Assembly: GCF_004343255.1 (NCBI RefSeq)
Contig: NZ_SMDD01000001.1
Coordinates: 186,001 to 250,000, forward strand
Direction: 5' to 3'
Source: Laceyella sacchari
GTDB taxonomy: Bacteria > Bacillota > Bacilli > Thermoactinomycetales > Thermoactinomycetaceae
Length of the DNA stretch: 64,000 nt
Of the stretch, positions 8,476 through 17,151 are shown piece after piece. Under the pieces are notes generated by a model. It was given only the letters and a program-made list of their open reading frames with translations. It ran no database searches and was not told where the DNA came from. Each line of letters begins with the position of its first letter. Position 1 is the stretch's first letter. The translations under genes were made by a program, and so were the position numbers.

Positions 8476-9214
8476 GGTGGTGATTTTGGGGGATGGCCCT
8501 TTCCGGGAGCCGCTGGCAACATTTCTCGCGTCGCAGCAAGTAGCTTGCATCTCGCCGGAGCAGGCGGATGGCCGTGACGTGTTGGCAGTGATTGATGTGC
8601 AAACCGGGTGTGACGGGGGCAAACGCGATTGGCTGGTCGGTGCGGAGCGCGTGATCTCCGAGCAGACGCCCATTTTCACCTCTGTCTTGCACCGGACGGC
8701 TACCGAGATCGCCTCTTGGTTGGCCCATCCCGGGCGGGTGGTGGGATTTTCACCCGTGCAGTTCGCGGACATGCCGGTGGTCGAAGTGTGCCGCCCCCTG
8801 CAAGCGGAGGAGGATGCCAGCTGGACAGATCATCTGCAAGTACTTGCTGGTTGGGGGAAAGAGGTAGAAGAAGTGGGAGATGAGCCGGGGTTGGTGTTTC
8901 CGCGTACCTTGGCGCTATTGGTAAATGAGGCGGCTTTTGCACTGGCGGAAAAAATCGCTGACAAAAAAGATATCGACTTGGCGATGCGCAAAGGAACCAA
9001 TTGGCCGTACGGGCCGCTGGAATGGGCAGACCGCATCGGCATCGACCAGATTGTCGCCATATTGACCGGATTGGAGAGGGAGCTGGGAGAAGAGCGTTAC
9101 CGTCCGGCGCCGCTGTTGCGCAAAATGGTTTACGCCGGGTATCTGGGCCGGGCCAGCGGCCGCGGGTTCTACTGTTATGATGAGCAGTCGGTGCGGAAGG
9201 GAGCAGAGGGATGA
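8465..9214 (+). CDS. Divergent 3-hydroxyacyl-CoA dehydrogenase-like protein, probably non-catalytic
   Basis: The 249-residue product follows the fold pattern of its upstream neighbour, but key residues have changed. The N-terminal dinucleotide loop is [10 protein letters not shown] rather than GxGxxG. The segment equivalent to GMHFFNP reads VGFSPVQF, so the catalytic His is replaced. The C-terminal domain is better preserved: [32 protein letters not shown], then [14 protein letters not shown]. It is translationally coupled on both sides (overlaps at 8465 and 9211). The most economical reading is a degenerate partner or second module of the preceding dehydrogenase, perhaps a structural heterodimer subunit. 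That role is inference. Confidence 0.8.
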   Translation: MADKVVILGDGPFREPLATFLASQQVACISPEQADGRDVLAVIDVQTGCDGGKRDWLVGAERVISEQTPIFTSVLHRTATEIASWLAHPGRVVGFSPVQFADMPVVEVCRPLQAEEDASWTDHLQVLAGWGKEVEEVGDEPGLVFPRTLALLVNEAAFALAEKIADKKDIDLAMRKGTNWPYGPLEWADRIGIDQIVAILTGLERELGEERYRPAPLLRKMVYAGYLGRASGRGFYCYDEQSVRKGAEG

Positions 9215-10419
9215 GGCGTCGTGAAGCGGTGATAGTGGATGCCGTGCGCACCCCGATCGGCCGATATCGAGGGGGACTGAGTCGGGTGCGCCCCGATGAT
9301 CTGGCGGCTCATGTCATTCGGGCTTTGGTTGAGCGCAATCCGCAACTGGATCAAGCAGAGATCGAAGATGTTGTGTTCGGATGCGCCAATCAAGCGGGGG
9401 AAGACAATCGGAATGTGGCTCGGATGGCGCTGTTGTTGGCTGGATTGCCAGAAGAAATCGGGGGAGTCACGGTAAACCGTTTGTGCGGTTCGGGATTGGA
9501 AGCGATCAATCAAGCTGCGGCGGCAATCCAGATGGGGAGCGGCGATGTGATGATTGCCGGGGGAGTGGAGAGTATGACCAGGGCGCCGCTGGTCATGATG
9601 AAGCCGGAGCAAGGATGGGCCCGTGGTGATCAGGTGTTGGTGGACACCACTTTGGGTTGGCGGTTCATTAATCCCCGGTTAGCGGCGCGCTATGAACCGA
9701 TCAGCATGGGAGAAACCGCAGAAAATGTGGCTGAAAAATGTGGCATCACCCGCGAGGAGCAAGATGCATTTGCCTATCAAAGCCAAAAGCGGGCTGAACA
9801 AGCACGCGTGCGAGGCACGTTTCAGGCAGAGCTGGTGCCTGTACCGGTGGCAGAGGAAAAGGGGGAAACCGTCTGGGTATCTGCGGATGAACACCCCCGG
9901 CCTCAGACGACTCTCGCCAAGCTGAGCCAGCTTCCACCGGTGTTTCGGTTAAACGGCACGGTGACTGCTGGCAATTCGGCAGGTATTAATGACGGAGCGT
10001 CAGCACTATTGCTGATGGAACGTGAAACGGCCATTCGCTTGGGTTGCCGTCCGTTGGCCCGTGTGGTGGCATTTGCTGTGGCTGGTACCAACCCGCTGAC
10101 CATGGGGCTGGGGCCGGTACCTGCTGTGCGCAAAGTGTTGGCGCGGGCAGGGCTTACGGTGGACGATCTGGATTTGATCGAACTGAATGAAGCATTTGCC
10201 GCCCAAGCCCTTGCTTGCATACAAGAATTGGCGTTGGACCCGGACAAAGTGAATGTCAATGGCGGCGCGATTGCACTTGGACATCCACTTGGAGCCAGCG
10301 GCGCACGAATCATGACGACATTGGTACACGAGTTGGTACGACGAGAAGGGCGATACGGTTTGGCAACCATGTGTATTGGTGTGGGACAGGGGATTGCCAC
10401 GGTGATTGAACGTATTTGA
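9211..10419 (+). CDS. paaJ: Thiolase, probable 3-oxoadipyl-CoA/3-oxo-5,6-dehydrosuberyl-CoA thiolase
   Basis: The 402-residue enzyme would perform the thiolytic steps that release acetyl-CoA and succinyl-CoA. It has the nucleophilic Cys92 in [13 protein letters not shown] and [10 protein letters not shown]. It then has [10 protein letters not shown], the catalytic [16 protein letters not shown], and the second cysteine in TMCIGVGQG. The sequence [20 protein letters not shown] is characteristic of the PcaF/PaaJ group rather than acetoacetyl-CoA thiolases. The ATG start overlaps the previous stop by four bases (ATGA). Gene symbol is by pathway context. Confidence 0.9.
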   Translation: MRRREAVIVDAVRTPIGRYRGGLSRVRPDDLAAHVIRALVERNPQLDQAEIEDVVFGCANQAGEDNRNVARMALLLAGLPEEIGGVTVNRLCGSGLEAINQAAAAIQMGSGDVMIAGGVESMTRAPLVMMKPEQGWARGDQVLVDTTLGWRFINPRLAARYEPISMGETAENVAEKCGITREEQDAFAYQSQKRAEQARVRGTFQAELVPVPVAEEKGETVWVSADEHPRPQTTLAKLSQLPPVFRLNGTVTAGNSAGINDGASALLLMERETAIRLGCRPLARVVAFAVAGTNPLTMGLGPVPAVRKVLARAGLTVDDLDLIELNEAFAAQALACIQELALDPDKVNVNGGAIALGHPLGASGARIMTTLVHELVRREGRYGLATMCIGVGQGIATVIERI

Positions 10420-10449
10420 AGCATCTTATCAACCAAAGGAGCGTGTGAC

Positions 10450-11949
10450 ATGCATATGGAGAAAGTGGCTCTTTTAAAAGAAAAATACGATTTGCTGATC
10501 AATGGAGAAGCTGTACCAGGTAGCTCCGGCGAGACGTTCACCGTCTACAATCCGGCCACGGGAGAAGCGATTACGGAAGTGGCGAAAGCGACCCGTGCGG
10601 ATGTGGATCGTGCCGTGGAAGCGGCTCGTGCGGCTTTGACGCAAGGCAAATGGGCACGCTGGCCCGCTTCGCGCAGAGGACAAATCTTGAACAAGATTGC
10701 TTCCATCATGCGGAGCCGTTTTAAAGAATTGGTGGAGTTAGAAGTGTTGAATACGGGGAAAGCGCTTTCCGCGGCTAAAGGGCAAGTGATGCAGGCGATT
10801 GAAGACTTTGAGCTTTACGCGGGGGCAGTCTCCACCATCCAAGGTCACACCAAACCGGTGCCAAACGGATTTTTCCATTATTCGGTCAAAGAGCCGGTCG
10901 GCGTGTGCGCGCAAATTATCCCTTGGAACTATCCATTGATGATGGCGGCATGGAAAGTGGCTCCCGCCCTGGCCGCAGGATGCACAATCGTTTTAAAACC
11001 GGCGAGTTTGACGCCATTGACCGCGCTCGCTTTGGCCGATATTTGCCATGAGGCAGGGGTGCCCAACGGAGTGATTAACGTCATCACGGGAAGCGGCTCG
11101 GATGTGGGAGCGTACTTGGTGGAACATCCCGGGGTGGACAAAGTGGCGTTTACCGGGGAGACGACGACGGGTAAAGACATCATGGCTAAAGCATCCGAAA
11201 CATTGAAACGGGTTACGCTGGAGCTGGGAGGAAAATCGCCGAACATCATCTTTGCTGATGCTGATTTGGAAGCGGCGGTCAACGGTGCTGTCTTTGGAAT
11301 CTATTACAACACCGGGCAATCCTGTGAGGCGCGGTCCCGCCTGTTGATTCACGAGGATATTTATGACGCGTTTATCGAACGATTTATTGAGAAAACAAAA
11401 CAATTGCGTCTGGGTGATCCGTTCAGCGAAGAGACCCACGTGGGAGCGGTGATTTCGCAAGCGCAATGGGATACGATCCATAGCTATGTGCAAGCGGCGG
11501 AAGCGGAAGGAGCACGGGTTCTTTGCGGCGGTAAGCGGCCCGAGGGGAAAGAGTTTGAGCGGGGGCATTGGTATCTGCCTACTTTGATTGGCGATGTGAC
11601 CAATGACATGCGAGTTGCGCAAGAAGAAATCTTCGGACCGGTAGTCGTGGCAATCAAATTCAAAGATGAGCAAGAAGCGATTCGTTTGGCCAACGACACC
11701 GTGTACGGATTGGCGGCAGCTGTTTGGACGCGCGACCACGCGTTGGCCCACCGGGTGACCGGACAGTTGAAGGCGGGTGTCATCATGGTGAACAATCCCT
11801 TCTCCACTTTCCCAGGCTTGCCGTTTGGCGGATATAAGCAATCCGGGTTTGGCCGGGAGCTGGCGCTGGAATCGCTGGACTTGTACATGGAAACCAAAAG
11901 CGTGCTCTCTTATGTCGGGCCAAAACCGCTCAACCCTTTTGGTCTATAG
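10450..11949 (+). CDS. NAD(P)-dependent aldehyde dehydrogenase of the paa operon
   Basis: The 499-residue protein is a standard ALDH. It has PWNYPLMMAAWKVAPALAAG, FTGETTTGK, catalytic Glu in LELGGKSPN (about 258), catalytic Cys292 in NTGQSCEARSR, and EEIFGPVV near the C-terminus. AAGGAG at 10435-10440 serves the ATG at 10450 or the ATG at 10456. Two roles are plausible: oxidation of phenylacetaldehyde to phenylacetate, or oxidation of the ring-opened semialdehyde, which PaaZ does in organisms with that fusion protein. No PaaZ is present here. The sequence alone does not decide between them. Confidence 0.9.
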   Translation: MHMEKVALLKEKYDLLINGEAVPGSSGETFTVYNPATGEAITEVAKATRADVDRAVEAARAALTQGKWARWPASRRGQILNKIASIMRSRFKELVELEVLNTGKALSAAKGQVMQAIEDFELYAGAVSTIQGHTKPVPNGFFHYSVKEPVGVCAQIIPWNYPLMMAAWKVAPALAAGCTIVLKPASLTPLTALALADICHEAGVPNGVINVITGSGSDVGAYLVEHPGVDKVAFTGETTTGKDIMAKASETLKRVTLELGGKSPNIIFADADLEAAVNGAVFGIYYNTGQSCEARSRLLIHEDIYDAFIERFIEKTKQLRLGDPFSEETHVGAVISQAQWDTIHSYVQAAEAEGARVLCGGKRPEGKEFERGHWYLPTLIGDVTNDMRVAQEEIFGPVVVAIKFKDEQEAIRLANDTVYGLAAAVWTRDHALAHRVTGQLKAGVIMVNNPFSTFPGLPFGGYKQSGFGRELALESLDLYMETKSVLSYVGPKPLNPFGL

Positions 11950-11959
11950 GAGGAAGAGC

Positions 11960-12352
11960 ATGAAGCAGGGGCTGGAACCAGGACATCAAGAAACCATCTC
12001 CATTGTCGTAACTGAGGAGATGGCCGCCTCTTTCGCCGGGCAGATGGTGCATCCGGTTTTGTCCACGGTGCATATGGTGTACTACATGGAGTGGGCTGGC
12101 CGCAAAGTGATTCTGCCGTTTTTGGAAGAGGGAGAAGAAGGGATCGGGGCTACCATTCACATTCGTCACATCGCCCCCGCCCCCATCGGCAAACGGGTGG
12201 ATTTCACTGCGACGGTCATTGAGCGGACTGACAACAAAGTGGTGTGCCAAGTGAAAGCCGAACACGACCGGGCCGTGGTGGGAGAAGGGGAATTTGTGCA
12301 GGTTATTCTGCCACTCTCCAAGATCGAGGCCAACATCAATCGGATGAAATAA
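11960..12352 (+). CDS. Hotdog-fold thioesterase, FlK-like
   Basis: The 130-residue product fits the fluoroacetyl-CoA thioesterase-like hotdog group, with VHPVLSTVHMVYYMEWAGR (Thr and Glu positions), then IHIRHIAPAPIGKRVDF (His position) and a beta-strand-rich end. It starts at the ATG at 11960, ten bases after the aldehyde dehydrogenase, with AGGAGGAAGAG upstream; in-frame codons further upstream lie inside that gene. In this operon it may play the PaaI proofreading role, hydrolysing dead-end CoA thioesters to free CoA. That is inferred from position, since its subfamily differs from typical PaaI. It is the last gene of the operon. Confidence 0.85.
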   Translation: MKQGLEPGHQETISIVVTEEMAASFAGQMVHPVLSTVHMVYYMEWAGRKVILPFLEEGEEGIGATIHIRHIAPAPIGKRVDFTATVIERTDNKVVCQVKAEHDRAVVGEGEFVQVILPLSKIEANINRMK

Positions 12353-12357
12353 GTGCA

Positions 12358-12383
12358 AACCGCCGCAATATATTGCGGCGGTT
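12358..12383 (+). terminator. Hairpin at end of the paa operon
   Basis: A perfect inverted repeat covers 12358-12383 (13-bp arms meeting at AATATATT), followed by GCTGATTTT. The T run is short, but it lies five bases after the last paa gene stop and before the tRNA promoter. Confidence 0.7.
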
Positions 12384-12432
12384 GCTGATTTTATGGAAAA
12401 ATGATGTGGGCAAAAAAAATTGAAAGTACCTG

Positions 12433-12461
12433 TTGACATTATCTTAGACACATGATAAATT
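12433..12461 (+). promoter_or_regulatory. Promoter of tRNA-Leu
   Basis: TTGACA at 12433-12438 and TAAATT at 12456-12461, 17 bases apart, lie about 40 bases before the tRNA-Leu gene. Confidence 0.65.
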
Positions 12462-12500
12462 TATAAATGTCGCTACGACATAATGAAATTTCATAAACGA

Positions 12501-12586
12501 GCCGAAGTGGCGGAATTGGCAGACGCGCACGACTCAAAATCGTGTTCCCTCAAGGAGTGTGGGTTCGAGTCCCACCTTCGGCACCA
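12501..12586 (+). tRNA. tRNA-Leu (anticodon CAA)
   Basis: The 86-base gene folds as a class II tRNA. Acceptor arms GCCGAAG and CTTCGGC pair, the anticodon stem CACGA/TCGTG encloses a CTCAAAA loop with anticodon CAA, a long variable arm follows, and GGTTCGAGTCC forms the T arm. The CCA end is encoded. Confidence 0.97.
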
Positions 12587-12591
12587 TATTT

Positions 12592-12620
12592 AAACTAGAG
12601 ATGATTCTCTGGTTTTTTTA
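12592..12620 (+). terminator. Terminator after tRNA-Leu
   Basis: Nine-base arms AAACTAGAG (12592-12600) and CTCTGGTTT (12607-12615, one G-T pair) flank a six-base loop and are followed by a T run. Confidence 0.8.
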
Positions 12621-12685
12621 TTTTTGCCAGATTTACTTGATCGCACGCCAAGGATAAGAACAATAAAAAAATGTATGTAAGGTTG

Positions 12686-12714
12686 TTGACTTTATCTACA
12701 ATGCGTGCTAAATT
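12686..12714 (+). promoter_or_regulatory. Promoter of the tRNA-Pro array
   Basis: TTGACT at 12686-12691 and TAAATT at 12709-12714 with 17-base spacing, 39 bases before the first tRNA-Pro. It has the same -10 hexamer as the tRNA-Leu promoter. Confidence 0.65.
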
Positions 12715-12753
12715 ATATCTTGTCGCTTAAACCATGACTGTGAATAAGTTTGT

Positions 12754-12830
12754 CGGGATGTGGCTCAGCTTGGTAGAGCACCTGGTTTGGGACCAGGGGG
12801 TCGCAGGTTCGAATCCTGTCATCCCGACCA
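12754..12830 (+). tRNA. tRNA-Pro (anticodon TGG), copy 1
   Basis: The 77-base gene has acceptor arms CGGGATG/CATCCCG, anticodon stem CCTGG/CCAGG with TGG anticodon in TTTGGGA, T arm GGTTCGAATCC, and an encoded CCA. Confidence 0.97.
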
Positions 12831-12873
12831 TTTTCTTTGTTTAACGCCGTGATGCGATGAAATATATATCCAT

Positions 12874-12950
12874 CGGGATGTGGCTCAGCTTGGTAGAGCA
12901 CCTGGTTTGGGACCAGGGGGTCGCAGGTTCGAATCCTGTCATCCCGACCA
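12874..12950 (+). tRNA. tRNA-Pro (anticodon TGG), copy 2
   Basis: Identical to copy 1 over all 77 bases. The spacer before it (43 bases) closely resembles the next spacer, so gene and spacer were duplicated together. Confidence 0.97.
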
Positions 12951-12995
12951 TTTTCTATTTGTTTAACGCCGTAGCGCGATGAAACATATATTTAT

Positions 12996-13072
12996 CGGGA
13001 TGTGGCTCAGCTTGGTAGAGCACCTGGTTTGGGACCAGGGGGTCGCAGGTTCGAATCCTGTCATCCCGACCA
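12996..13072 (+). tRNA. tRNA-Pro (anticodon TGG), copy 3
   Basis: Identical to the first two copies over 77 bases, CCA included; the spacer differs from the preceding one by a few substitutions and a two-base insertion. Confidence 0.97.
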
Positions 13073-13075
13073 CAC

Positions 13076-13108
13076 AAAAAAGGAGGCCGTCTAAAGGTCT
13101 CCTTTTTT
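13076..13108. terminator. Bidirectional terminator of the tRNA-Pro array and HAD gene
   Basis: Thirteen-base arms (13076-13088 and 13096-13108) start with A5-6 and end with T6, so the hairpin can end both the tRNA transcript and the minus-strand gene that overlaps it. Confidence 0.85.
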
Positions 13109-13955
13109 ATTTTGCCGTTTTTTTCGATGCGGTTGGCAATAAGTGGTGTTCGATGAGATGGGAGACAGCATGTTCATCATGGCGAGCCACGATCACATCT
13201 GCCTGCTTTAAGACTTCGGGATGTGCATTGCCGACTGCAGCCCCCAGACCGGCCAATTTCAACATGTCCAAGTCGTTGCAGTGGTCGCCGATTGCGGCCA
13301 ATTGTTTCGGCTCCATCTCTAGTTGCTCTATGAGCTTAGCGGCGGCCGCTCCCTTGGACATACCGCGCGGCAATATTTCAAAATAATTATCGTAAGACAG
13401 AGTGGCGTCGATTGGGAAGGCGGTCAGCGTGTCCGACCATGTGATCACTTGGTGCATTTCCTGCGGATCAGCGATAACAACCAGTTTGAGGTACGGGACA
13501 TCTGGGAGATCATTAAACGAAGGCAGAGACACCACGTTCAGGTCTTCCGTTTTTTCAGCGGCTAAGGCGGCTTCCGTAGCGGGACGTAGCTGGGTGATAT
13601 AGATGGCGTCGATGCCATAGATGATCAAGTCCATCGGACAGGATAAGCGTTCTAAGGCGTTGGCTACCAACTGCCGGATCATGTCGGCTGGCAATGTGGA
13701 TACAGGTGACAAGTGTCCGCTTGCCGGATCAAACAGCAGTGCTCCGTTGCAGAGAATGACTGGAACCTCCAGGCTTAATTCGTCAATGAAGCGTTTTGCT
13801 TCCATATAGGTGCGACCGGTGGCCAGAGTGAAGATGCCCCCGTGCTCCCGAAACCGTGCGATGCTACGTTTGTTTTCCGATGATATCCGATTGCCGGTGC
13901 CAAGCAAAGTGCCGTCAACATCAGATACCAACAAGGGATAAGGCAACAAACTCAT
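13107..13955 (-). CDS. Cof-type HAD-superfamily phosphatase
   Basis: The 282-residue protein has HAD motif I LLVSDVDGTLLGTGNRIS at the N-terminus, motif II LATGR (about residue 45), a C2 cap, and motifs III/IV in KGAAAAKLIEQL and AIGDHCNDLDML near the C-terminus. This is the architecture of Cof/YwpJ/YidA-type sugar-phosphate or flavin-nucleotide phosphatases; substrate cannot be read from the sequence. AAAGGAG precedes the start. A GTG immediately before the ATG (at 13958) is an alternative. Confidence 0.9.
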   Translation of the reverse strand: MSLLPYPLLVSDVDGTLLGTGNRISSENKRSIARFREHGGIFTLATGRTYMEAKRFIDELSLEVPVILCNGALLFDPASGHLSPVSTLPADMIRQLVANALERLSCPMDLIIYGIDAIYITQLRPATEAALAAEKTEDLNVVSLPSFNDLPDVPYLKLVVIADPQEMHQVITWSDTLTAFPIDATLSYDNYFEILPRGMSKGAAAAKLIEQLEMEPKQLAAIGDHCNDLDMLKLAGLGAAVGNAHPEVLKQADVIVARHDEHAVSHLIEHHLLPTASKKTAK

Positions 13956-14177
13956 CACAATCCACTCCTTTATCTCTTTCAGTGTACGGGTATAAGGTCA
14001 AGCGGAAATTGAGAAATGATTCATTTTTGATGAAGCTTGCCAACCAAGTATATCATGCCGAAGCTCTCTTCGCCGCCCTTTCCATTGGCGGCCGCACATC
14101 GTACAATGAAAAGGTCTTGACAACACGTTCCGCCGCCAGTGAAAAAACTTGGGACAAATAGAGAGGAGATAGAGAGG

Positions 14178-14750
14178 ATGCAGATGGGATTGGATGAATT
14201 ATTTCATCGGGTGCAACATTGCACGATGTGCAGATTGCATGAGCGGCGAACACAAGTGGTCCTTGGAGAAGGCAACCCCCATTCCCCGTTGATGATTGTG
14301 GGTGAAGGGCCGGGAGCGGACGAGGATATCCAAGGGCGCCCCTTCGTCGGGAAAGCCGGGCAGTTGTTGAACAAGATGTTAGCGGCGGCGGAAATCCCGC
14401 GGGAACAGATTTACATAACCAATATTGTGAAATGCCGTCCGCCAGGCAACCGGACGCCGACCGAGGATGAAATGAACACTTGCATCGTCATTTTGCGGCG
14501 GCAATTTCTCGTGATTCGTCCCAAAATCATTGTGACATTGGGCTCGGCTCCCACCCGGGCATTGATTGATCCTAAGGCGAGAATCACCCGTGTCCGCGGT
14601 CAATGGGTGGAGAAGAAAGGTGTGCGGTTCATGCCGACGTTTCACCCGGCATACCTGTTGCGCAATCCGGAAGCCAAACGGGAGGCCTGGGCGGATTTTC
14701 AGCAGATTCGGGACGCATACAAAGAAGTGTTGGCCGGTATGAACAGTTGA
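14178..14750 (+). CDS. Uracil-DNA glycosylase, family 4 (Fe-S type)
   Basis: This enzyme removes uracil from DNA and is typical of thermophilic and many Gram-positive bacteria. The 190-residue product has the CTMCRLHERR cysteine pair, GEGPGADEDIQGRPFVGKAGQLL, the third cysteine in NIVKCRPPGNRTPT, a fourth in CIVILRR, and the FHPAYLLRNP catalytic loop. AGAGGAG is nine bases upstream of the ATG at 14178, so an earlier in-frame GTG at 14139 is less likely. Confidence 0.93.
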   Translation: MQMGLDELFHRVQHCTMCRLHERRTQVVLGEGNPHSPLMIVGEGPGADEDIQGRPFVGKAGQLLNKMLAAAEIPREQIYITNIVKCRPPGNRTPTEDEMNTCIVILRRQFLVIRPKIIVTLGSAPTRALIDPKARITRVRGQWVEKKGVRFMPTFHPAYLLRNPEAKREAWADFQQIRDAYKEVLAGMNS

Positions 14751-14887
14751 TGAAGACGTGTCTGGTGAATGGGTAAGCAGGATTACACGTGACAGCGCTC
14801 ATTGAGAAAAAGGCTTTTCCTTCCACTGCACCGCTTGTTTGCCAGGCATGCCCCATACGCAGAATAAAGGAAGCAGGTGATCAGACG

Positions 14888-16606
14888 ATGGAACGATTGC
14901 GGAGCATCCTGACCCGCATCGATGGAAAAGGATACAAAGCGTATAAAGATTTAACAGGAGAATATCGGTTTCCCCACTTCCAATTGTTTGTCGACTATGT
15001 GCAGGGAGATCCTTTTGCCTCGCCGTCCCGCATACGCGTGCGCATTCCCGGTGCACGTATCTCTTGGAAACAGGATTGGATGGCAAGCACTTTCCGCAGG
15101 ACGGCCCTGGAAGACTGGTTTGTCCGCAAATGGGTACGACAGCTTGACCGATCGGCACCCCGTATCTCAGGCACAGGCAAAAGCGGCCTGATCGCCATTG
15201 ATCGTCCTGGGCAAGCGATTTTACAGCGTACGGCAGTCGTCGTTACACCGGAGTGGTTGGAAGCACGCCTCCACATCGGGTTGCCGGCGCGGGGGCGGAC
15301 GGTGATGGGCAAAGCTGCCGCTGAGATGTTGTGTACCGTGTTGCCTCAGTGTGTCCAGCAAGTGGCGACCCTGAGTGAAGCGGATCAGCGGGCCATCGAG
15401 CAGCGGATGTGCTTGGTGGACAATCAGCAAGCGATTCGCCAAGCGATGCGCGAACGGGGTTGGGTGGCGTTTGTGGCAGATGGGGCAATTTTGCCACGCG
15501 AAAGCGGCATCAGTGACCGACCCTTGCGCGGAGAGCAGGTCATACCGTTTGCCGCTCCCCCGTCCCTGCGACAAACCGTGCCGGTTCCACATGGGGAATC
15601 CATCAGCGGGATGGCGATTCCCCGCGGAATCACCTTGATCGTCGGCGGAGGATATCACGGTAAAAGCACCTTATTGCAAGCGATGGAACGAGGTGTTTAC
15701 AACCATATTGAAGGAGATGGACGGGAATATGTGCTGACCGATCCCGACACGGTCAAGGTGCGTGCAGAGGACGGGCGCCGAGTAGAGAGAGTAAATATTT
15801 CACCCTTCATCAATCAATTGCCTTTGATGCGAGATACGACACGTTTTTCCACCGAGGATGCGAGTGGTAGCACCTCGCAGGCTGCCAACATCATGGAGAG
15901 TTTGGAAATGGGTTGTCGTTGCCTGCTGATAGACGAGGACACCAGCGCCACCAACTTTATGATTCGCGACGCCCGAATGCAGGCCTTGGTAGCTAAAGGA
16001 AAAGAACCAATTACTCCATTCATCGACAAAGTGCGTCAGCTGTATGAAGAAAAAGGCGTGTCCAGCGTGCTGGTCATCGGTGGATCAGGAGATTATTTTG
16101 ATGTGGCTGATCTTGTGATCATGATGGATCAATACCTGCCTCAAGATGTGACTGCTAAGGCGAAAGAGATTGCTGGCAACCAACAGAGCGGACGTGTGCG
16201 GGAAGGCGGTGCGACTTTCGGGGAGATCACTGCCCGTTCACCGTTGGCCAAAGGGCTGGAAGCGGATCGCAAAGGGCGGGAAAAAGCGGAAGCGAAAGGC
16301 CGACATGCCATTCTTTACGGTACGCAGGCGGTTGACTTGTCTGCCAGTGAGCAATTGGTGGATACCAGCCAGACCAGAGCGATTGCACTGATGATGCGTT
16401 GGATCGGCGAACGTGCAGATGGACGAGCGAGTTTGCGGCAGCTGATTGAAGCTGGTTTGAAAGAGGTGGAAGCACACGGATTGGATGTGCTTTCGCCATT
16501 CCGAGGGAAGCATCCGGGTGATCTGGCTTTGCCGCGTAAGTATGAGATCGCCCAAGCAATTAATCGCTTGCGTTCTCTGCATGTAAAAGGAGGGGACAAA
16601 GGATGA
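14888..16606 (+). CDS. Predicted ABC-class ATPase
   Basis: The 572-residue protein belongs to the ABC_ATPase family (PF09818 type), whose function is unknown. The N-terminal region ITRIDGKGYKAYKDLTGEY and the P-loop GGGYHGKSTLLQAME (about 256-270) are characteristic. A Walker-B-like CLLIDEDTSATNFMIRD and LVIGGSGDYFDVADLVIMMD follow. The ATG at 14888, preceded by AGGTGATC, gives the usual MERLRSIL-like start. It is a soluble, non-transporter ATPase. The stop overlaps rnhA by four bases, so the two are co-transcribed. Confidence 0.88.
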   Translation: MERLRSILTRIDGKGYKAYKDLTGEYRFPHFQLFVDYVQGDPFASPSRIRVRIPGARISWKQDWMASTFRRTALEDWFVRKWVRQLDRSAPRISGTGKSGLIAIDRPGQAILQRTAVVVTPEWLEARLHIGLPARGRTVMGKAAAEMLCTVLPQCVQQVATLSEADQRAIEQRMCLVDNQQAIRQAMRERGWVAFVADGAILPRESGISDRPLRGEQVIPFAAPPSLRQTVPVPHGESISGMAIPRGITLIVGGGYHGKSTLLQAMERGVYNHIEGDGREYVLTDPDTVKVRAEDGRRVERVNISPFINQLPLMRDTTRFSTEDASGSTSQAANIMESLEMGCRCLLIDEDTSATNFMIRDARMQALVAKGKEPITPFIDKVRQLYEEKGVSSVLVIGGSGDYFDVADLVIMMDQYLPQDVTAKAKEIAGNQQSGRVREGGATFGEITARSPLAKGLEADRKGREKAEAKGRHAILYGTQAVDLSASEQLVDTSQTRAIALMMRWIGERADGRASLRQLIEAGLKEVEAHGLDVLSPFRGKHPGDLALPRKYEIAQAINRLRSLHVKGGDKG

Positions 16607-17034
16607 AGGAAGTGATCATCTATACCGACGGTGCCTGCTCACACAATCCGGGGCCGGGCGGATGGGCGGCGGTGCTCTTGTATGGTCAGCACCGCCGGGA
16701 GATTTCCGGAGGGGAACGGGAGACGACGAACAACCGGATGGAATTGATGGCCGTCATTGAATCCCTCAAGTTGCTGAAGGAACCATGCCGGGTCAAATTG
16801 CATTCAGACAGTGCTTATATCGTGAATTGTTTTCAGCAAAAATGGTATGTCAAATGGATCAAGAACGGTTGGATGACCGCAGGCAAAAAGCCAGTTGAAA
16901 ACAAGGATTTGTGGCAGGAGTTGCTGGCCTTGTGCGAGGAGCATGAAGTGGAGTTTATCAAAGTGAAAGGGCATAGCGATGTCGAATTGAACAACCGCTG
17001 TGATGAATTGGCCCGCGCGGCCGTGCCGAGATAG
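16603..17034 (+). CDS. rnhA: Ribonuclease HI
   Basis: RNase HI cleaves the RNA strand of RNA-DNA hybrids. The 143-residue protein shows the acidic catalytic set: D8 in IYTDGACSHNPGPGGW, Glu in NNRMELMAVIESL (about 47), Asp in LHSDSAY (about 69), and the C-terminal His/Asp region KVKGHSDVELNNRCDELA. AAAGGAGGGG lies upstream, overlapping the end of the ATPase gene. Length is normal for a single-domain RNase HI. Confidence 0.95.
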   Translation: MKEVIIYTDGACSHNPGPGGWAAVLLYGQHRREISGGERETTNNRMELMAVIESLKLLKEPCRVKLHSDSAYIVNCFQQKWYVKWIKNGWMTAGKKPVENKDLWQELLALCEEHEVEFIKVKGHSDVELNNRCDELARAAVPR

Positions 17035-17151
17035 GGGAGAAACTGGCAAGAGCGCAGGGAGATCGCCATGGTATAATAACATCTCGAATTGTCGACGGAA
17101 GGGGCAGGTGCCGCCAAGCGGAACAACATCTAAGGAAAAGGAGGGGACCGT

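Larger units (their letters stand above)
12754..13072 (+). repeat. Tandem repeat array of tRNA-Pro plus spacer
   Basis: Three units of 120-122 bases repeat here. Each has the same tRNA-Pro and, between copies, a spacer containing GTTTAACGCCGT and GCGATGAAA. This is recent tandem duplication, not a CRISPR. Confidence 0.9.

Noticed and set aside
10993-11841. 282-codon minus-strand open frame
   Set aside because: It is antisense to the aldehyde dehydrogenase gene, which has intact catalytic motifs.
12713-13386. Short reading frames and regular repeats that at first look like a CRISPR array
   Set aside because: The repeated units are full tRNA-Pro genes with cloverleaf folding and CCA ends; repeats of 77 bases with similar spacers are not CRISPR.
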